Positions 27,521 to 37,136 of a stretch of 64,000 nt of DNA are shown piece by piece. The notes under the pieces are model-generated. The model worked only from the letters and a program-made list of their open reading frames with translations, was not told the DNA's origin and made no database searches. The translations under genes and the position numbers were made by a program. Source of the stretch: Pseudomonas aegrilactucae (GTDB lineage: Bacteria; Pseudomonadota; Gammaproteobacteria; Pseudomonadales; Pseudomonadaceae); NCBI RefSeq assembly GCF_019168305.1, contig NZ_JAHTBI010000045.1, positions 21,751-85,750 of the forward strand. The letters run 5' to 3'. Position 1 is the first letter of the stretch. Each line of letters opens with the position of its first letter.

Positions 27521-30500
27521 TCAATCGGCCAACCAGCCGTTGGCCCATTGCTGCAGATTGTGTGTATTGAGTACGTAGTCGCGCAGCACCGTGGCGCGCA
27601 ATGCGTCGCCCTGGCGGTAGCTTGCCTGCGGATCGGCCAGGTGCGCGCGAATCGCCTCCAGCCACTGCTCGGTGGTATTGCTCGCCACCCGGGTACACGG
27701 CAGGTAGCCGGCGTAGGCCTTGGTGTCGGTACAAATGACCGGGAACCCGCACGCACCGTATTCCAGCAGGCGCAGGTTGCTCTTGCAGTCGTTGAACAGG
27801 TTCTGCTCAAGCGGTGCCAGTGCCAGGTCGAGGTTGAGGCTGGCGAGTTTCTGCGGGTACAGGTGCAACGCCACACCGGCATGAAACTCCTTGATGTAGG
27901 GGCGCAGCAGGTCCGGGCACATGCCGAAGAATACCCAGTCGACCTCGTTGGCCAGGGTCTTGACCACCTCGGCCAGCAACTCCAGGTCGCCGCGGTGGCT
28001 GGTGCCGCCGGCCCAGCCGACACGTGGCCGTACCGAGGTCTGGCGCCTTCCCCGCAAGCCGCCCCACAACGCGCCAGACAACATGTTCGGAACCACGCGA
28101 ATATCGTGGTGCAGGCTGGACAACGCATCGGCCAGCGGCTCGGTCGACACCACCACGCGATCGCACAGGGCAATGCCGCGGCCGACCATTTCGCGCATGT
28201 TGCTCGGCATGTTGCGCCGGTGTTCGTTCTTTTCCGGCACATCGATGATGTAGTCATCGATCTCGTAGATGCGGCGCGCCGAGCAGAAGCGCTTGATGCG
28301 AGCCATCTCTTCGATGGAGCCTGTGGTGTAGCGGCACTGCAGGATGATCACATCCGGCTTGCGGCGCTCCATCTCCACCAGGTTTGGCAACACATAGTTC
28401 AACTGCCCCTGAATCCAGCCGGCACGCTCCAGCTCCTTGAAGGGGTGACTGACGCGATAATGGCCCACGGCAGTGGTGTTGACCGGCAAGGCCATGACGA
28501 AGGGCAACACCGGCCGAATGAACGGCGCCCACCCTTCACGCAGGCCCGGCTCCAGATTGAAGCTGGTCATGCGCAGGCTGAGGTTGTGGTTGTACGCCGG
28601 GTCATTGGCCACCTGGGCCAGCCAGCGGCTGTAGAAGTTGTCCTGCTGCCGGTCATCGACCACCGGTGTGCTCACCCGCGTCTGCGCCACAACCGCATAA
28701 GGGGTCCAGACGACCAGGTAACCCTGATCGCGAACCCGCAGGCACAGGTCGGCATCGCCGAACGCGGTCGGGAACAGCTCGCCATCAAGCCCGCCGACCT
28801 CATCGAACAGTTCGCGGCGCACCAGCAGGCAATCACCACTGACGGCACTGTAGTTCTGCACGCATGCCAGCCGGTTCATGTAGCCATTGGCATCGGCCGG
28901 CTGGCCGAAGAACGGGCTGCTGGCCAGGCCGTGCAAGCCCAGCACCAGACCTGCGCCAACCACATTGCCTGCCCTGCTGCACAGCTTGGGCCCGACAACC
29001 CCCACCTCCGGACGCTGCGCCTGGCGCACCAGCTCATCCAGCCATTGCGCATCGAAGCACACGCACCCGGCATCGAGCAGCAGCAGATAGCTGCCCCGCG
29101 CCTGCAGGCTGGCCTGGTTGTACAGCAGCGGACCATGCGGTGCGGCCACCTGTACGATCCTCAACTGATCGCTGCCCAGCCCGTGCATCGCGGCAAGCCA
29201 CCCTTGCACCTCTGCTGACTCGTCACCATTGGTGACCACCAGGATTTCGTAGTTGCCGTAGGCGGTGTGCTCGAACACAGACTCGACACAGGCCATCAAC
29301 GCCGTCACGTCCCGGCCCGCCGCGAGCAGGATCGACACGGCGGGCGTCTCGGCGTGCTGGTAAAGCACGCGGGAGAACATCGTGCCCTCGGCGCTCTGTA
29401 CCTGGGCCTCAACGCCCAGTCGATCCAGGTGCGCGCGCAGCACCCGAGGCGCCTGCAGTGCACAGCTCGGGTCAAGCTGCCAGGTGCTGTAGCCATGGCG
29501 GCATTGCACCAGCAGTTCGGCAATATGCTCGACGGCGCCCAGGCCGTGCTGCTCGACCAGCCGCCAGAGCATGTCTTGCGGAGCCAGCACCTCGAACTGC
29601 GGGTCGAAGCCGCCCTGCTCGCGCACCCGCGAACACTCGAACGCAAGCAGACGCCCGAGGTAGGGCGCACTGCGCATCAGGTCGAGGTTGAAGTCCGGTT
29701 TCAAGATCGGCTGGCTCGGCACCAGGTTGTCGTTGGTGCCTTCATCGAAGTACAGACACGCGCAGCCGGTGCGCAACGCCATGCGCTCGGCCATGATCAC
29801 CAGGGCATGCGGGTGCAGACAGTCGCCTGCGCGCAGCAGCAGCACCCACTCCCCCGCCTGGCTGCGCGCGATGCAGGCATTGATCTGTTCGATCGCATTG
29901 CCGTGTGCAACCACATGCTCAACCGTCGCAGGGGGCAACGGCTGGCCAGCAGGGCCCAGCACGCAGATACGCGCCGCCTCATACGACTGCTGTTCGAGGC
30001 TGTCCAGCGTGGCCTTGAGCGCCGACGCATCGCCCTCGGGGCTCGCCACCAGCACGAGAATGCGCGGGCGCAGCGGCCATTGCGCGATCCGCTTGGGCAG
30101 CAGGTTCACCTGCGCCGCCGACAGGGCGCGACAACTCAGCCACTCGCTGTACAACTCGGCGAAACTCAGGCTGCCGGTGCCGACCTGCTGCTGGAACCCG
30201 GCGACCTGGCGTGCGTGCAGGCGCGTCATCTCCAGCTCTTCCCAGGCCTTGTCCGGGCCGGGGGTGTAGTGTTCGAGCGGCACATGGCGAACCCAGCCAC
30301 TGGCCGGTGCCGGCTCGCTGGTACGCGAGGCCAGCATCTGGCGCAGCCACTCGGTTTCGCGGGTGAACGCCAGGGTCATGCTGGTGTGGTGGCTCAGGCG
30401 CCCGGCATGCACCCGCTCCAGGCTGAGCATGGTGTTCAGGTACGCCAGGTGCCCGCGGCGCAACAGGCAGATGAACAAGGCCTCGACCAGGCGCGCACGA

Positions 30501-31078
30501 AAGCCTTCGCCTTCCTGCACCAACTGCGGCAGGAACTCCTGCACCTGGGTACGGCGCAGCAGTGCATGGCTGATCCCGCCGAACAGGTTCGGCAGATTGC
30601 TCTCCAGCGCCTCCAGCAAGTCACCGCCGTTGACCACCGCACTGGTGGGCGAAATCATGCAGTTGGCCGCGCGCATCGGCAGCAAGGTCTCGTCCGCCGC
30701 GCAGATCAGACGGTGATGCACCACCACGTTCACGTCCGGGCACTCGAGCATCACCGGCACCAATTGGCCGATGCAGTCTTCGACCAGCCAGTCGTCATCG
30801 CACAGGAACTTGATGAACGTGCCACGTGCCTGTTCGAGACACATCAGTACGTTGCGCGAAAAACCCAGCGTGGCGGGGTTGCGAACATACCGCAGCTCGC
30901 ACTTGGCCTGCGCCGCCCACAGGTCGAAAACGCCCTTGACCTCGTCGCCCTGGCTGTCATCGCACACGATCACTTCGATGTTGGCGTAACGCTGGGAGAT
31001 CGCACTGTGCAGTGCGCGGCTGAGGTATTCGGGGTTGAACGCGGGGATGGCGATGCTGACGAGCGGCAGTTCGTTCAT
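27521..31078 (-). CDS. Giant multi-domain glycosyltransferase (Fgt1/FgtA-like), 1185 aa
   Basis: The N-terminal GT2 domain (about 1-230) has the classic start LVSIAIPAFNPEYLSRALHS and the acidic motif FLCDDDW. A second GT-A module lies at about 345-590 and a third at about 600-850 (VSILLAAGRDVTALMACVES, QAQRPEVGVVGPKLCS, FGDADLCLRVRDQGY). The last 300 residues are a GT-B domain (RPRVGWAGGTSHRGDLELL, LNLDLALAPLEQNLFNDC, RLLEYGACGFPVICTDT). P. syringae Fgt1 and P. aeruginosa FgtA have this size and site and glycosylate flagellin. The start MNELPLVSIA at 31078 is chosen because the GT2 core begins there. Two mutually exclusive hairpins lie between it and flgL. Confidence 0.88.
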   Translation of the reverse strand: MNELPLVSIAIPAFNPEYLSRALHSAISQRYANIEVIVCDDSQGDEVKGVFDLWAAQAKCELRYVRNPATLGFSRNVLMCLEQARGTFIKFLCDDDWLVEDCIGQLVPVMLECPDVNVVVHHRLICAADETLLPMRAANCMISPTSAVVNGGDLLEALESNLPNLFGGISHALLRRTQVQEFLPQLVQEGEGFRARLVEALFICLLRRGHLAYLNTMLSLERVHAGRLSHHTSMTLAFTRETEWLRQMLASRTSEPAPASGWVRHVPLEHYTPGPDKAWEELEMTRLHARQVAGFQQQVGTGSLSFAELYSEWLSCRALSAAQVNLLPKRIAQWPLRPRILVLVASPEGDASALKATLDSLEQQSYEAARICVLGPAGQPLPPATVEHVVAHGNAIEQINACIARSQAGEWVLLLRAGDCLHPHALVIMAERMALRTGCACLYFDEGTNDNLVPSQPILKPDFNLDLMRSAPYLGRLLAFECSRVREQGGFDPQFEVLAPQDMLWRLVEQHGLGAVEHIAELLVQCRHGYSTWQLDPSCALQAPRVLRAHLDRLGVEAQVQSAEGTMFSRVLYQHAETPAVSILLAAGRDVTALMACVESVFEHTAYGNYEILVVTNGDESAEVQGWLAAMHGLGSDQLRIVQVAAPHGPLLYNQASLQARGSYLLLLDAGCVCFDAQWLDELVRQAQRPEVGVVGPKLCSRAGNVVGAGLVLGLHGLASSPFFGQPADANGYMNRLACVQNYSAVSGDCLLVRRELFDEVGGLDGELFPTAFGDADLCLRVRDQGYLVVWTPYAVVAQTRVSTPVVDDRQQDNFYSRWLAQVANDPAYNHNLSLRMTSFNLEPGLREGWAPFIRPVLPFVMALPVNTTAVGHYRVSHPFKELERAGWIQGQLNYVLPNLVEMERRKPDVIILQCRYTTGSIEEMARIKRFCSARRIYEIDDYIIDVPEKNEHRRNMPSNMREMVGRGIALCDRVVVSTEPLADALSSLHHDIRVVPNMLSGALWGGLRGRRQTSVRPRVGWAGGTSHRGDLELLAEVVKTLANEVDWVFFGMCPDLLRPYIKEFHAGVALHLYPQKLASLNLDLALAPLEQNLFNDCKSNLRLLEYGACGFPVICTDTKAYAGYLPCTRVASNTTEQWLEAIRAHLADPQASYRQGDALRATVLRDYVLNTHNLQQWANGWLAD

Positions 31079-31086
31079 TGAGCTAG

Positions 31087-31128
31087 ACCTGGGAGAAAAC
31101 CCCAGGTGAAGCGAATGCATCACCTGGG
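31087..31128 (-). promoter_or_regulatory. Three-arm alternative hairpin between flgL and the 1185-aa glycosyltransferase gene
   Basis: In transcript order: arm 1 CCCAGGTGA (31128-31120), arm 2 TCACCTGGG (31109-31101), arm 3 CCCAGGT (31093-31087). Arm 2 can pair with arm 1 (9 bp, followed by GTTTTCT) or with arm 3 (7 bp). The AGG of arm 3 is also the only plausible ribosome-binding site, 9 bases before the ATG. It could be a terminator/anti-terminator or a translational switch, or simply the flgL terminator. Confidence 0.5.
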
Positions 31129-31151
31129 TAGATACTGCGGGAGAGGGTCAA

Positions 31152-32735
31152 TCAGAGGCGGTTGAACAAGCCGAGCCCGGCCAGCTTGCTGAACGCCAGT
31201 TGCGAGGCTTGCAGCATGTTCTGCTGCAGGTTCAGGCGGATGAGCACCTCGGCCGAATCGGCGTTGCGAATCGAGCTCTGGGTGACGGTGTTGGCCGACT
31301 GCAACGCCTCGTTGGTTTCGGCCTGCACATCCAGCGCGGCGCCACGGCCACCGATGGAGCTGATCGCCTCCGACACCTTGTCGGCGCCACTGGCCAGGTT
31401 GCCGATTGCCGAATCCAGCGACGCCAGAAAGTTGCGTCGGGCTGCAGGGTCGTTGTCCACAGGCGTTTTCAGTGCTGTACGCAACTGATGGATGGTATCG
31501 AGCACGTTCTGGTTCTGGTGGTTGTTGACCTGAACCGAATACTGGTCGCCATCCTTGGGGGTACCGCTGAACGTGAAGTCGACGCCTGCTACACGGTTCG
31601 GGGACACGGTGGTGTCACCGCTGCCCACCGGGCGGCTGTCAGCGGTCATCGGCTGTGCGTAGACATCGAACGTGGTGTCGCTGGTGAACTTGACGATCGC
31701 GCCACCACCGGGGAAGGCCGCGTCATACTTGGCCTTGTCGGCGATAGACAGACCGCTGAGCTGACCGTCGGGCGACACGTTGCCCGGGCTGCGCGTGCCT
31801 GTGATCTCGTCCGGCTTTGAGCCGAGTGTGAACGTGTGCCCCCTGACGGCGTTGTCCGCAGCAGTCTGGTCGGTCACCTCATTGCCCTGCAGCCCCACCT
31901 CCATGCGAATGTCGACGCCACGGAAACTGACAATGGTGTTGGTGCCCTTCGGATCGAAGGTACCGCCATGGGTGGCTTCCAGGGTGCGGTCGACGTTGTT
32001 GGCGTCGGTGATCTTGAACTGCGTGCTGCTGGTGAACTCGATCGTGTACGGCTCGCCGCTGCGGAACGCGTCATTGTAGGTCGAGCTGGCAGACACCTGG
32101 CCGTTGGACAGGTTCACGCGCACATCGCCCGGCGCAGTCGGGGCGGTCATCGAGGTCTGGCTGCGGCTGGTGTTGAGCGCTTGCTGGAACACGCTGTAGC
32201 CGCTTTCGTTGGTTGCCACGCTGAGCATGTCGCCAACCTGCAGGTCAGTGGTGCTCTGGTCGCCCTTGTACGAGTAGGTGCCGTCGGCATTGCGCTCGAA
32301 GGGCTGAGTGTCGCCACGCGAACCAGAGAAGATGTACTTGCCGTTTTCGTCACGGCTGTTCATCAGGCTGTACAACTGCTCTTCGAGCTGGGAAAGCTCC
32401 TGCTCGTTGGCCTTGCGGTCATTGTCGGTCATGCCCGCGTTACCCGAGCTGATCGCCAGTTCCTTTACCCGCGACAGCACGTTGGTAATGCTGTTGAGGG
32501 TGGCCTCGGAGGTGCCCAGGCTGGAGCGTGCGCTGGCGATGTTGCCGCTGAACTGGTTGATCATGTTGCTCTGCTGTTCCAGTTGCAGCAGGCGCGCGGC
32601 GCCGACCGGATCGTCTGCCGCGGTACGCACGCGCAGCATGTCGCTGGCCTGCTGCTGCGACTCCACGGCCTTGGCGAAGTTGCTCTGGTAGTTGGAAGTG
32701 CTGGTCTGGAAGAACTGGGCAGTAGAAATGCGCAC
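31152..32735 (-). CDS. flgL: Flagellar hook-filament junction protein FlgL (HAP3)
   Basis: FlgL (527 aa) joins the hook to the filament. The N-terminus (MRISTAQFFQTSTSNYQSNF) and C-terminus (LIRLNLQQNMLQASQLAFSKLAGLGLFN) carry the flagellin-like D0/D1 helices. The central region (about 170-420) is long compared with E. coli FlgL (about 317 aa) and contains Gly/Thr/Asp-rich beta-type sequence, as in other P. putida-group strains. The start is GTG at 32735 with AAGGAG 9 bases upstream. It is the last gene of the flgFGHIJKL set, followed by the three-arm hairpin. Confidence 0.95.
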   Translation of the reverse strand: MRISTAQFFQTSTSNYQSNFAKAVESQQQASDMLRVRTAADDPVGAARLLQLEQQSNMINQFSGNIASARSSLGTSEATLNSITNVLSRVKELAISSGNAGMTDNDRKANEQELSQLEEQLYSLMNSRDENGKYIFSGSRGDTQPFERNADGTYSYKGDQSTTDLQVGDMLSVATNESGYSVFQQALNTSRSQTSMTAPTAPGDVRVNLSNGQVSASSTYNDAFRSGEPYTIEFTSSTQFKITDANNVDRTLEATHGGTFDPKGTNTIVSFRGVDIRMEVGLQGNEVTDQTAADNAVRGHTFTLGSKPDEITGTRSPGNVSPDGQLSGLSIADKAKYDAAFPGGGAIVKFTSDTTFDVYAQPMTADSRPVGSGDTTVSPNRVAGVDFTFSGTPKDGDQYSVQVNNHQNQNVLDTIHQLRTALKTPVDNDPAARRNFLASLDSAIGNLASGADKVSEAISSIGGRGAALDVQAETNEALQSANTVTQSSIRNADSAEVLIRLNLQQNMLQASQLAFSKLAGLGLFNRL

Positions 32736-32748
32736 GGTCTACGTCTCC

Positions 32749-34788
32749 TTAAAGGCTGTTGATCAGCGTGCTGAAAATTTCCTGGGCGATCTTGATGATC
32801 TGCGAGGAGGCCGTGTAGTACTGCTGGAACTTGATCAGGTTGCCGGTCTCTTCGTCGAGGTCGACGCCCGACACCGAGGAACTGGCAGCCACCGCAGATT
32901 TCTGCAGGGCGCCGGTGGCCTCGGTATCGAGTTTGGCCTGGGCTGCCTTGCCACCGACGTTTTCGACCAGCTTGCCGTAGGCATCGGTCAGGCTGATGCC
33001 CTTGCCGTTGGCACCGACATCGACCGTGGCCTTGGTTTGCAGGTCGATCACGGCCTGGCCGTTGCGGTTGTCGGCAGAGCCGGCACCGGTCATGGCCACG
33101 GTGTAGTTGTCGCCGGATTTGGGCGCGCCGGCCACGCTCATCTCGAAGTTGACGGACTTTTGCGGCGACCCCACCGGGTTACCGTTGGCATCGACCATCG
33201 GCACGCTGATCTGCAGCTTGTTTTCCTGCCCGGGGATGATCGTGCCACTGCCGATTTCATCGCCCTGGGCATTGTGGACCTTGTAGGTCTGGGGGCTGGT
33301 GCTGTCGTCGCCAAACACCAGCTTGACCGGCGTGGAATGCTTGAGGCCATTCTCCAACTCGACGCGCTGGACAGCGTCGTAGATGTCGATCTGCGAGGTC
33401 AGGTTCGGCTGGGTGATGATCCCGGTCCCCTGGTTGCCCGAACCACTGGTGGCGGTCAGCGGGGCCGCCAATGCGATGCGCTTGGGGTCTGTGAGCACGG
33501 TGTCGAGGCTGGCAGCCGCGCCACGGGTCGGGGTGATCTTGAACGAGTCACCTGCGCTCGGCAGGCCGCCGTTCATATCCAGGCTGAAGCCGTCGATCAC
33601 CGGTGGTGGTGTGTCGTCCAGCTTGTAGGAACCCATCGAGGTGCCTTCGGGCAGCTTGGTGACGGTGTAGTTGTTGTTGTCGCTGAAGGTCACCTGGTAA
33701 TCGCTGGTGGTCAGCTTGCCAGTGTCCTTGATGTTGACGTTGAGGTTGCCGGTGGCGACGTTGTTGCCCGCCTTGGCAATGCTGCGCTGGGCCATCATGG
33801 TGGCGCTGTTGATATCGTTGAACAGGGTGGCACCGAAGTTGCCGTTCTTGTCGATACCTTGGGCCAACTGGCTGTTGATGCGGTCGGCGACCACCAGTGC
33901 GACACGGCCAAGCTCGTTGAGCGCCGGTTCGAGCACTTCATTGCGGTAGGTGATCAGGCCACCGATTTCACCACCGCTGACGCTCTTGGTGATATCGATC
34001 TTGGTGGTACCGCGATTGAGCACCAGGTTCGAACGGGTCGGGTCGGTCGGGCTGACCACGGTTTCGAGGGTGTTGGTAGTCTTGCCCAGCACCAGTGACT
34101 GGCCGTTCTTGAGGTAGACGTCAAGGTTGCCCTCGCGCTCGACCACGTCCACGCCTACCAGGTTGCTGAGCTGGCGTACCGCTTCGTTACGCTTGTCGAG
34201 CAGGTCGTTGGGGCTGCCCTGCACGGCACCCACGCGGGAAATCTGGTCGTTGTAGCTGGCAATGGTCGCCGACAGGTTGTTGACCTGGGTGGCCATCGAC
34301 GACAGGTTGCCGTTGATGTTGGTGTTCTGCTGGTTCAGTTGCGCGGCGATGGTGTTGAAACGCTTGCTCAGCGCCTGGGCGCTGGTCAGCAGCAACTGGC
34401 GCGAGGCATCTTCGGTCGGCTTGGCACCGGCACTTTGCAGCGCGGTGAAGAAGCCCTGCAGGGCGCCGGTGATGCCGGTGTCCTTGTCCGACAGCAGCTT
34501 GTCGGTGGGGGTGATCTGGTCGAGGTAGGCGTTGGCCTCGCTGCTCAGCGAGTTGGTGGTGCGCAGCTGGTTTTCCAGGAAGTTGTTGTACACACGGCGT
34601 ACGTCGGCCAGCGTGGTGCCGGTACCGATGAACACGTGGCCTTCACGGATCGAAGACTTTGAGACTTGAATATTCTGCTGGCGCGAGTAACCAGCGGTAT
34701 CGACGTTAGCGATGTTGTTACCGGTGGTGTGCATGCCGGATTGGGCAGCACTGGCACCGGATAAGCCGATATTGATCAAACTCGCCAT
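32749..34788 (-). CDS. flgK: Flagellar hook-associated protein 1 FlgK
   Basis: FlgK (679 aa) forms the first hook-filament junction layer. The N-terminus (MASLINIGLSGASAAQSGMHTT, GNNIANVDTAGYSRQ) is the rod/hook family motif. The C-terminus (GVDLDEETGNLIKFQQYYTASSQIIKIAQEIF) is the matching FlgK signature. Length is normal for Pseudomonas. It lies 13 bases upstream of flgL and 10 bases downstream of flgJ. Confidence 0.97.
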   Translation of the reverse strand: MASLINIGLSGASAAQSGMHTTGNNIANVDTAGYSRQQNIQVSKSSIREGHVFIGTGTTLADVRRVYNNFLENQLRTTNSLSSEANAYLDQITPTDKLLSDKDTGITGALQGFFTALQSAGAKPTEDASRQLLLTSAQALSKRFNTIAAQLNQQNTNINGNLSSMATQVNNLSATIASYNDQISRVGAVQGSPNDLLDKRNEAVRQLSNLVGVDVVEREGNLDVYLKNGQSLVLGKTTNTLETVVSPTDPTRSNLVLNRGTTKIDITKSVSGGEIGGLITYRNEVLEPALNELGRVALVVADRINSQLAQGIDKNGNFGATLFNDINSATMMAQRSIAKAGNNVATGNLNVNIKDTGKLTTSDYQVTFSDNNNYTVTKLPEGTSMGSYKLDDTPPPVIDGFSLDMNGGLPSAGDSFKITPTRGAAASLDTVLTDPKRIALAAPLTATSGSGNQGTGIITQPNLTSQIDIYDAVQRVELENGLKHSTPVKLVFGDDSTSPQTYKVHNAQGDEIGSGTIIPGQENKLQISVPMVDANGNPVGSPQKSVNFEMSVAGAPKSGDNYTVAMTGAGSADNRNGQAVIDLQTKATVDVGANGKGISLTDAYGKLVENVGGKAAQAKLDTEATGALQKSAVAASSSVSGVDLDEETGNLIKFQQYYTASSQIIKIAQEIFSTLINSL

Positions 34789-34798
34789 AATTCAAACC

Positions 34799-36004
34799 TT
34801 ATAGTTTCGTTGTAGTAGCGACAGCTGCGTAGCTCTCGTACGACTTCATCTGTTTTGCGATCTGCGAGATCTTGCTGGCGTAGTCGGGGTCGGTTGCATA
34901 CCCGGCTTTCTGCAGTTCTCGCACAAACTGTTCAGGCTTATCGGCCGCATTCACCGCATCTTTATAGCGAGCGTTGTTTTGCAACAGGCTCACCAGATCG
35001 TGGAAGCTGTCCTGGTACGAATCGTAGGAACGGAACGCCGCGGTCTCCTTGACGAACTGACCGTCGCGGAACTCGCTGGTGATCGCACGCGCCTGGTCAC
35101 CCTGCCAGTTGCCGGTGGCCTTGATGCCGAACAGGTTGTGGCTGCTGCTGCCATCGGCCTGGCGCATGACCGACTTGCCCCAGCCGGTTTCAAGTGCGGC
35201 CTGGGCCACCAGGTAACGCGGGTCGATACCAATGCGCTTGGCGGCCTGTTCGGCCATCGGCAGCATGGTGGCAACAAACTCGTCGCTGGAATCGAAAGCG
35301 CGCTTGGCCGGTGCCAGTGGCGGCTGCGCCACGGCGCGACCATAGATACGCATCGCGCCTGGCGCGGCGAAGGTCTGCGCCGGCGCCCAGTCGCCCTTGA
35401 CCAGCGCATCCGTCGCTGCGGTGGTACGCTGCGGCAATACCGCGGTACTGGTAGTGGCTGCGTTGCCCCCGGCAGCCGGCACGATGCCCGCCAGCAGGCG
35501 GTCGGTCAGCTTGCCTGGCAAGGCAAGGCGCCGCGAGTTGAGCGCGGCCATGTCATTGCGCTGGGTAGCAGCAGTGGCATCACGGGCCGGGTCGGCGACC
35601 TTGGCCGCCCACAGGCTGCGCTGCTGGATGTCGACCCTCGGGAACGGGCTGTTGGCGCTCGCCGTGCTGTTGGCGGCCTTCTGCTTGGACAGCTGGCGCA
35701 TCAACACATCCTGCAGGCCGATGCCGCCGCCCTCGCGGGACATGCTCACCGCCAGCTGCTGGTCGTACATCTGCTGGTACTGCTTGGTGGTTTCGGTATT
35801 GAGCGGGTTGTCCTTGGCCAGCACATCGCTGGCCGAGCGCATCGACTTGAGCATCTCGTTGAGGAACAGCGACTCGAACTCCTGCGCCACCTTGCGCAGG
35901 TTGGCGTCGCTGTCGCGATCGCCGACCTTGAGCGAGTTGAGGCGATTGAGGTCGGTGTAGGCACCGCTGTCCGCGGCGTTGAAGCCGCTTTTAGGCATAT
36001 CCAT
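34799..36004 (-). CDS. flgJ: Flagellar rod assembly protein / peptidoglycan hydrolase FlgJ
   Basis: FlgJ (401 aa) is two-domain. Residues about 30-105 are the rod-capping domain (LRKVAQEFESLFLNEMLKSMR). Residues about 245-395 are a glucosaminidase-type muramidase (YLVAQAALETGWGKSVM, with probable catalytic Glu272) that opens the cell wall for the rod. A low-complexity Ala/Thr linker (about 110-235) joins them. It starts at MDMPKSGF (36004); the second ATG (MPKSG) is possible. It is tightly packed between flgI and flgK. Confidence 0.95.
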   Translation of the reverse strand: MDMPKSGFNAADSGAYTDLNRLNSLKVGDRDSDANLRKVAQEFESLFLNEMLKSMRSASDVLAKDNPLNTETTKQYQQMYDQQLAVSMSREGGGIGLQDVLMRQLSKQKAANSTASANSPFPRVDIQQRSLWAAKVADPARDATAATQRNDMAALNSRRLALPGKLTDRLLAGIVPAAGGNAATTSTAVLPQRTTAATDALVKGDWAPAQTFAAPGAMRIYGRAVAQPPLAPAKRAFDSSDEFVATMLPMAEQAAKRIGIDPRYLVAQAALETGWGKSVMRQADGSSSHNLFGIKATGNWQGDQARAITSEFRDGQFVKETAAFRSYDSYQDSFHDLVSLLQNNARYKDAVNAADKPEQFVRELQKAGYATDPDYASKISQIAKQMKSYESYAAVATTTKL

Positions 36005-36014
36005 GGCCGCCCCC

Positions 36015-37130
36015 TCAGATCACGATCAGGTCGGCTTGCAGCGCGCCGGCCTGTTTCAGGGCTTCGAGAATCGCCATCAGGTCACCGGGGGCCGCGCCCA
36101 CCTGATTGACCGCACGCACGATCTCGTCGAGCGTGGTGCCGGGGCCGAACTTGAACATCGGCTTGGCTTCCTGCTCGGCGTTGACCCGCGAACGCGGCAC
36201 CACCGCCGTCTCGCCATTGGAGAACGGGCCGGGCTGGCTGACGATCGGGTCTTCGGTGATGGTCACGGTCAGGCTGCCGTGGGTCACCGCTGCGGGCGAT
36301 ACCTTGACGTTCTGGCCGATCACGATGGTGCCGGTACGCGAGTTGATGATGACCTTGGCCACCGCCTGCCCCGGATCGATCTCGAGGTTCTCGAGAATCG
36401 ACAGGTAGTCGACGCGCTGGCTTGGGTCCAGCGGCGCGGTGACCCGCACCGAGCCACCGTCCAGCGCCTGGGCGACACCCGGGCCGAGCAGTTCGTTGAC
36501 CTTGTCGACCACGCGCTTGGCGGTGGTGAAGTCCGGGCGGTTGAGGTTGAGGGTCAGGCTGTTGCCCTGATTGAAACCGCTGGGCACGGCACGCTCTACC
36601 GAGGCGCCGCCAGGAATGCGGCCGGCCGACGGAACGTTGACGGTGATCTTGGAGCCGTCACGGCCCTCGGCATCGAAGCCGCCGACCACCAGGTTGCCCT
36701 GGGCGATGGCGTAGACGTTGCCGTCGATACCCTTGAGCGGGGTCATCAGCAGGCTGCCGCCGCGCAGGCTCTTGGAGTTGCCGATCGACGACACGGTGAT
36801 GTCCACCACCTGGCCGGGCTTGGCGAAGGCTGGCAGGTCGGCATGCACCGACACCGCCGCGACGTTCTTGAGCTGCACGTTGCCCGAACCCGCCGGCACC
36901 TTGATGCCGAACTGCGAGAGCATGTTGTTGAAGGTCTGCAGGGTGAACGGGGTCTGAGTGGTCTGGTCACCCGTGCCGTTGAGGCCCACGACCAGGCCAT
37001 AGCCGATCAACTGGTTGGTACGCACGCCGGAAATGCTGGCGATGTCCTTCAGGCGCTCGGCATGCACGCCAAACGCAGTGGACAACAGCACAGTCGCGGC
37101 AATCAGCTGCTTGATGTTGAACATGGTCAT
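36015..37130 (-). CDS. flgI: Flagellar P-ring protein FlgI
   Basis: FlgI (371 aa) is a periplasmic ring protein around the rod in the peptidoglycan. A Sec signal peptide is visible ([22 protein letters not shown]), with mature protein starting [26 protein letters not shown] (read in parts), the FlgI hallmark. The C-terminus ends [12 protein letters not shown] as in the family. Two starts are possible: MTMFN at 37130 (used here) and MFN at 37124. Confidence 0.96.
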   Translation of the reverse strand: MTMFNIKQLIAATVLLSTAFGVHAERLKDIASISGVRTNQLIGYGLVVGLNGTGDQTTQTPFTLQTFNNMLSQFGIKVPAGSGNVQLKNVAAVSVHADLPAFAKPGQVVDITVSSIGNSKSLRGGSLLMTPLKGIDGNVYAIAQGNLVVGGFDAEGRDGSKITVNVPSAGRIPGGASVERAVPSGFNQGNSLTLNLNRPDFTTAKRVVDKVNELLGPGVAQALDGGSVRVTAPLDPSQRVDYLSILENLEIDPGQAVAKVIINSRTGTIVIGQNVKVSPAAVTHGSLTVTITEDPIVSQPGPFSNGETAVVPRSRVNAEQEAKPMFKFGPGTTLDEIVRAVNQVGAAPGDLMAILEALKQAGALQADLIVI

Positions 37131-37136
37131 CCGAAC

